A stretch of 14,600 bases of DNA. It comes from Shewanellaceae bacterium UBA2521 (lineage in GTDB: Bacteria; Pseudomonadota; Gammaproteobacteria; Enterobacterales; Shewanellaceae). Of this stretch, positions 13,138-14,600 are shown in pieces (the stretch's first letter is position 1; each line of letters opens with the position of its first letter). The notes under the pieces were generated by a model, which saw only the letters and a list, made by a program, of their open reading frames with translations, did not search any database and was not told the origin of the DNA. The stretch spans positions 1-14,600 of the forward strand of contig DDNL01000037.1 of the NCBI GenBank assembly GCA_002341165.1. The letters are read 5' to 3'. The position numbers were made by a program, and so were the translations under genes.

Positions 13138-13764
13138 ATGAAACCCGTAATTTTTTTATTGATGTTTATCTCAATGCATTCATTTGCAAACTTTAAAGAG
13201 GGTAAACACTACATTACAATCGAAACCGCCGTCATATCAAAAAAACCTAAGGTTACAGAATATTTTTCTTATCTTTGCCCACATTGCTACAACTTTGAAA
13301 AAAAATATATTCCAGACTTAAAAAAAGCACTCAACACAAGACAGATAGAATTCCAGCAAAGCCATGCAGAATTATCTAATGATCAAGTAAGTAGAGCCAT
13401 GTCACGCGCTCATGCCATTTCTTATTATCTTAATATTGAGAAAGATATCAAAATCAAACTTTTTGAAGCAGTTCAAAAAGATCGTAAGCAATTTACTGAA
13501 GAAGGTGCTCTAAAAAAATTCTTTGTTGCTCAAGGTATATCTGAAAAAGACTTTGATGCGCAAGCCAAAGGCTTTATGGTCAACAACATGATCGAACAAA
13601 TGCGCCAAAGTGCACAGGAAGCAAAAATCAGAGGTGTCCCTGCATTTGTCGTAAACAATAAGTACTTGATTCAAAGTAATAGTGTGAAAACATATGATGA
13701 GCTGACCAAGCTTATTTTATTTGTTGCAGATAAGTATTCAGTTAAATCGAAAAAGAAGACCTAA
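13138..13764 (+). CDS. dsbA: DsbA, periplasmic thiol:disulfide oxidoreductase
   Basis: A 208-residue precursor that introduces disulfide bonds into secreted proteins and is reoxidised by DsbB. The signal peptide is short (residues 1-17, likely cut after SFA). The active site is C47-P-H-C50, the classic DsbA CPHC motif, in a thioredoxin fold interrupted by a helical insertion. The cis-proline loop is G166-V-P168-A. The length with the start at 13138 equals E. coli DsbA, and the in-frame upstream starts would overlap srkA or spoil the signal peptide. It is the last gene of the yihG-yihG-srkA-dsbA run, 38 nt after srkA, and may also have its own promoter. A strong inverted repeat follows. Nothing appears damaged. 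Confidence 0.96.
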   Translation: MKPVIFLLMFISMHSFANFKEGKHYITIETAVISKKPKVTEYFSYLCPHCYNFEKKYIPDLKKALNTRQIEFQQSHAELSNDQVSRAMSRAHAISYYLNIEKDIKIKLFEAVQKDRKQFTEEGALKKFFVAQGISEKDFDAQAKGFMVNNMIEQMRQSAQEAKIRGVPAFVVNNKYLIQSNSVKTYDELTKLILFVADKYSVKSKKKT

Positions 13765-13776
13765 ATTTAAGTACGC

Positions 13777-13820
13777 AAAAGCATGTCCACATAACTATTC
13801 AGCTTTGAGGACATGCTTTT
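13777..13820. terminator. Bidirectional intrinsic terminator between dsbA and zapB
   Basis: AAAAGCATGTCC (13777-13788) and GGACATGCTTTT (13809-13820) form a perfect 12-bp stem with a 20-nt loop. Both strands end the stem in four T residues. It starts 12 nt after the dsbA stop and ends 26 nt beyond the zapB stop, so it can end both convergent transcripts. Confidence 0.85.
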
Positions 13821-13846
13821 ACATCAGGTTAAGGTAAGTAGCAGGC

Positions 13847-14059
13847 TTAAAAAGCACCCTTGACTTCGGTGTTAATACGGTTAAGCAAGCCGTTCACCTT
13901 ATCGTTCCACATCTCTAACTGCTCAGTTAAACCTTCGTTGTCTTTCTTTAAGTCTACGTTCACTTTTCTCTGATCATCAAGCTCCATCTTTAATAGCTCA
14001 ATGGTCTCAAGAGCAGCTTGAACTTTCCCTTCTAGTTGGGACAATAATTCTAAATTCAT
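13847..14059 (-). CDS. zapB: ZapB, FtsZ-ring-associated coiled-coil protein
   Basis: A 70-residue, almost wholly helical protein. ZapB binds ZapA and helps assemble the Z-ring at mid-cell. The N-terminal LLSQLEGKVQAALETIELLKMEL (5-27) matches the E. coli ZapB start ([21 protein letters not shown]) nearly position for position. Leucine and isoleucine heptads run on to a C-terminal WNDKVNGLLNRI, like WQERLQALLGRM in E. coli. It is about eleven residues shorter than the E. coli protein, lost from the middle of the coiled coil. An AGAGAAA sequence lies about 6 nt before the ATG. It sits alone between dsbA (convergent) and prpD (same strand, 123 bp upstream); in Enterobacterales it lies near glpFK instead. 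SlyX is the main alternative but fits the N-terminus less well. Confidence 0.85.
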   Translation of the reverse strand: MNLELLSQLEGKVQAALETIELLKMELDDQRKVNVDLKKDNEGLTEQLEMWNDKVNGLLNRINTEVKGAF

Positions 14060-14182
14060 AATTTTTTCTCTATAGTTTTATGATTGATGACAATTAGGCT
14101 ATTCACGACAAAGCCTCTAACACTTATGCAAATAAAGCTAAATTAAGTCTACCACAGAAAAACAAGATCTATAAAAAATTAA

Positions 14183-14600
14183 TTATACCTTTAATTCTTT
14201 CATAAAATCTTGTATCAAGGTTTCACTAAAGTCTGATCGATCAAACATCTGGATAATGTTTTTTACCTGCACTGCGCTATAGTGGCTTGATAAATTACTT
14301 TCAAATTTAGCTAACAGAAGAGGCAATCCTTCTTCTCTACGGCGCGCATGTCCGATAGGATATTGACACTCTACCTTTTTTGTCTGACTTTTATCTTTAA
14401 AAAAGATTTGAATCGCATTCGCAATCGAACGTTTAGCCGGATCTAAGTAATCTTGACTGTAAGCTTGGCTTTCTTGAATTTGCATTTTATCTCGCAATAC
14501 ATCTATACGCTCGTCTTGAGCAGCAATATCTTCATAATCTTCGGCTGTTAAATCTGCTTTAAGCAAAGCTACTGCTATCATATATTGCAAACAATGATCT
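14183..14600 (-). CDS. prpD: PrpD, 2-methylcitrate dehydratase (C-terminal part, runs off the window)
   Basis: The last 139 residues of a bacterial-type PrpD (MmgE/PrpD family), which dehydrates 2-methylcitrate to 2-methyl-cis-aconitate in the methylcitrate cycle of propionate breakdown. The frame is open to the right edge and reads DHCLQYM at the boundary, so the gene continues beyond. The conserved run ADLTAEDYEDIAAQDERID, the DPAKRSIANAI segment and the YPIGHARRR motif all match E. coli PrpD. An in-frame TTG at 14590 is internal, not a start. Only the C-terminal lid region is visible, so catalytic residues cannot be checked. The other methylcitrate genes (prpB, prpC) would be expected upstream, off the right side. 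No terminator is evident before zapB. Confidence 0.93.
   Translation of the reverse strand, partial: DHCLQYMIAVALLKADLTAEDYEDIAAQDERIDVLRDKMQIQESQAYSQDYLDPAKRSIANAIQIFFKDKSQTKKVECQYPIGHARRREEGLPLLLAKFESNLSSHYSAVQVKNIIQMFDRSDFSETLIQDFMKELKV

Noticed and set aside
13847..14059. SlyX as the identity of the small coiled-coil gene
   Set aside because: The N-terminus follows ZapB closely (LEGKVQAALETIELLKMEL), and the SlyX signature PPHY-like C-terminus is absent.
14588..14590. TTG as the prpD start
   Set aside because: The frame is open to the window edge and the residues before it (DHC) continue the PrpD family pattern, so the gene is only cut by the window.

Overview
This is an A+T-rich chromosomal stretch from a gammaproteobacterium. 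The evidence is the gene set: GlpE/GlpG, UbiC, a full-length PlsB, SrkA-DsbA, ZapB, a YbdG-type MscS channel, YihG-type acyltransferases and a bacterial-type PrpD. The glpG / FliL-like / ubiC / plsB neighbourhood recalls what I remember of Vibrio and relatives, but I cannot name a genus. I see no tRNA, rRNA, insertion sequence, CRISPR array, prophage or integrase. The content is almost entirely core genome.

Layout. At 50-1276 (-) is a single-chain ThrE-type amino-acid exporter, divergent from glpE-glpG (1484-2655, +). A secreted FliL-domain protein (2648-3058, -) is divergent from ubiC (3178-3711, +). plsB (3700-6105, -) is divergent from murI (6357-7163, +). Then come a membrane-anchored RRM protein (7158-7574, -) and coaD (7723-8208, -). 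coaD is divergent from a small PlsC-like acyltransferase (8362-8910, +). A YbdG-type mechanosensitive channel (8907-10133, -) is divergent from the co-directional run yihG-like 1, yihG-like 2, srkA, dsbA (10289-13764, +). A perfect 12-bp inverted repeat separates dsbA from zapB (13847-14059, -). The 3' end of prpD runs off the right edge (14183-14600, -).

How the genes fit together. Envelope and lipid biogenesis is the main theme. plsB starts glycerophospholipid synthesis, three further PlsC-superfamily acyltransferases are present, murI supplies D-glutamate for peptidoglycan, and DsbA and SrkA serve envelope folding and stress. coaD and ubiC are cofactor-pathway enzymes. Strand alternates often. 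Four of the five convergent gene pairs overlap at their stop codons, while the divergent gaps of about 120-250 bp hold the candidate promoters and several dyad-symmetric sites.

No gene-free stretch exceeds 300 bases; the longest is 6106-6356. I did not find a convincing undescribed multi-gene system. The best leads are an operator-like palindrome at 8302-8317, the membrane-tethered RRM protein, the orphan FliL-domain protein beside a rhomboid protease, the tandem YihG paralogues, and a possible plsB terminator inside ubiC.
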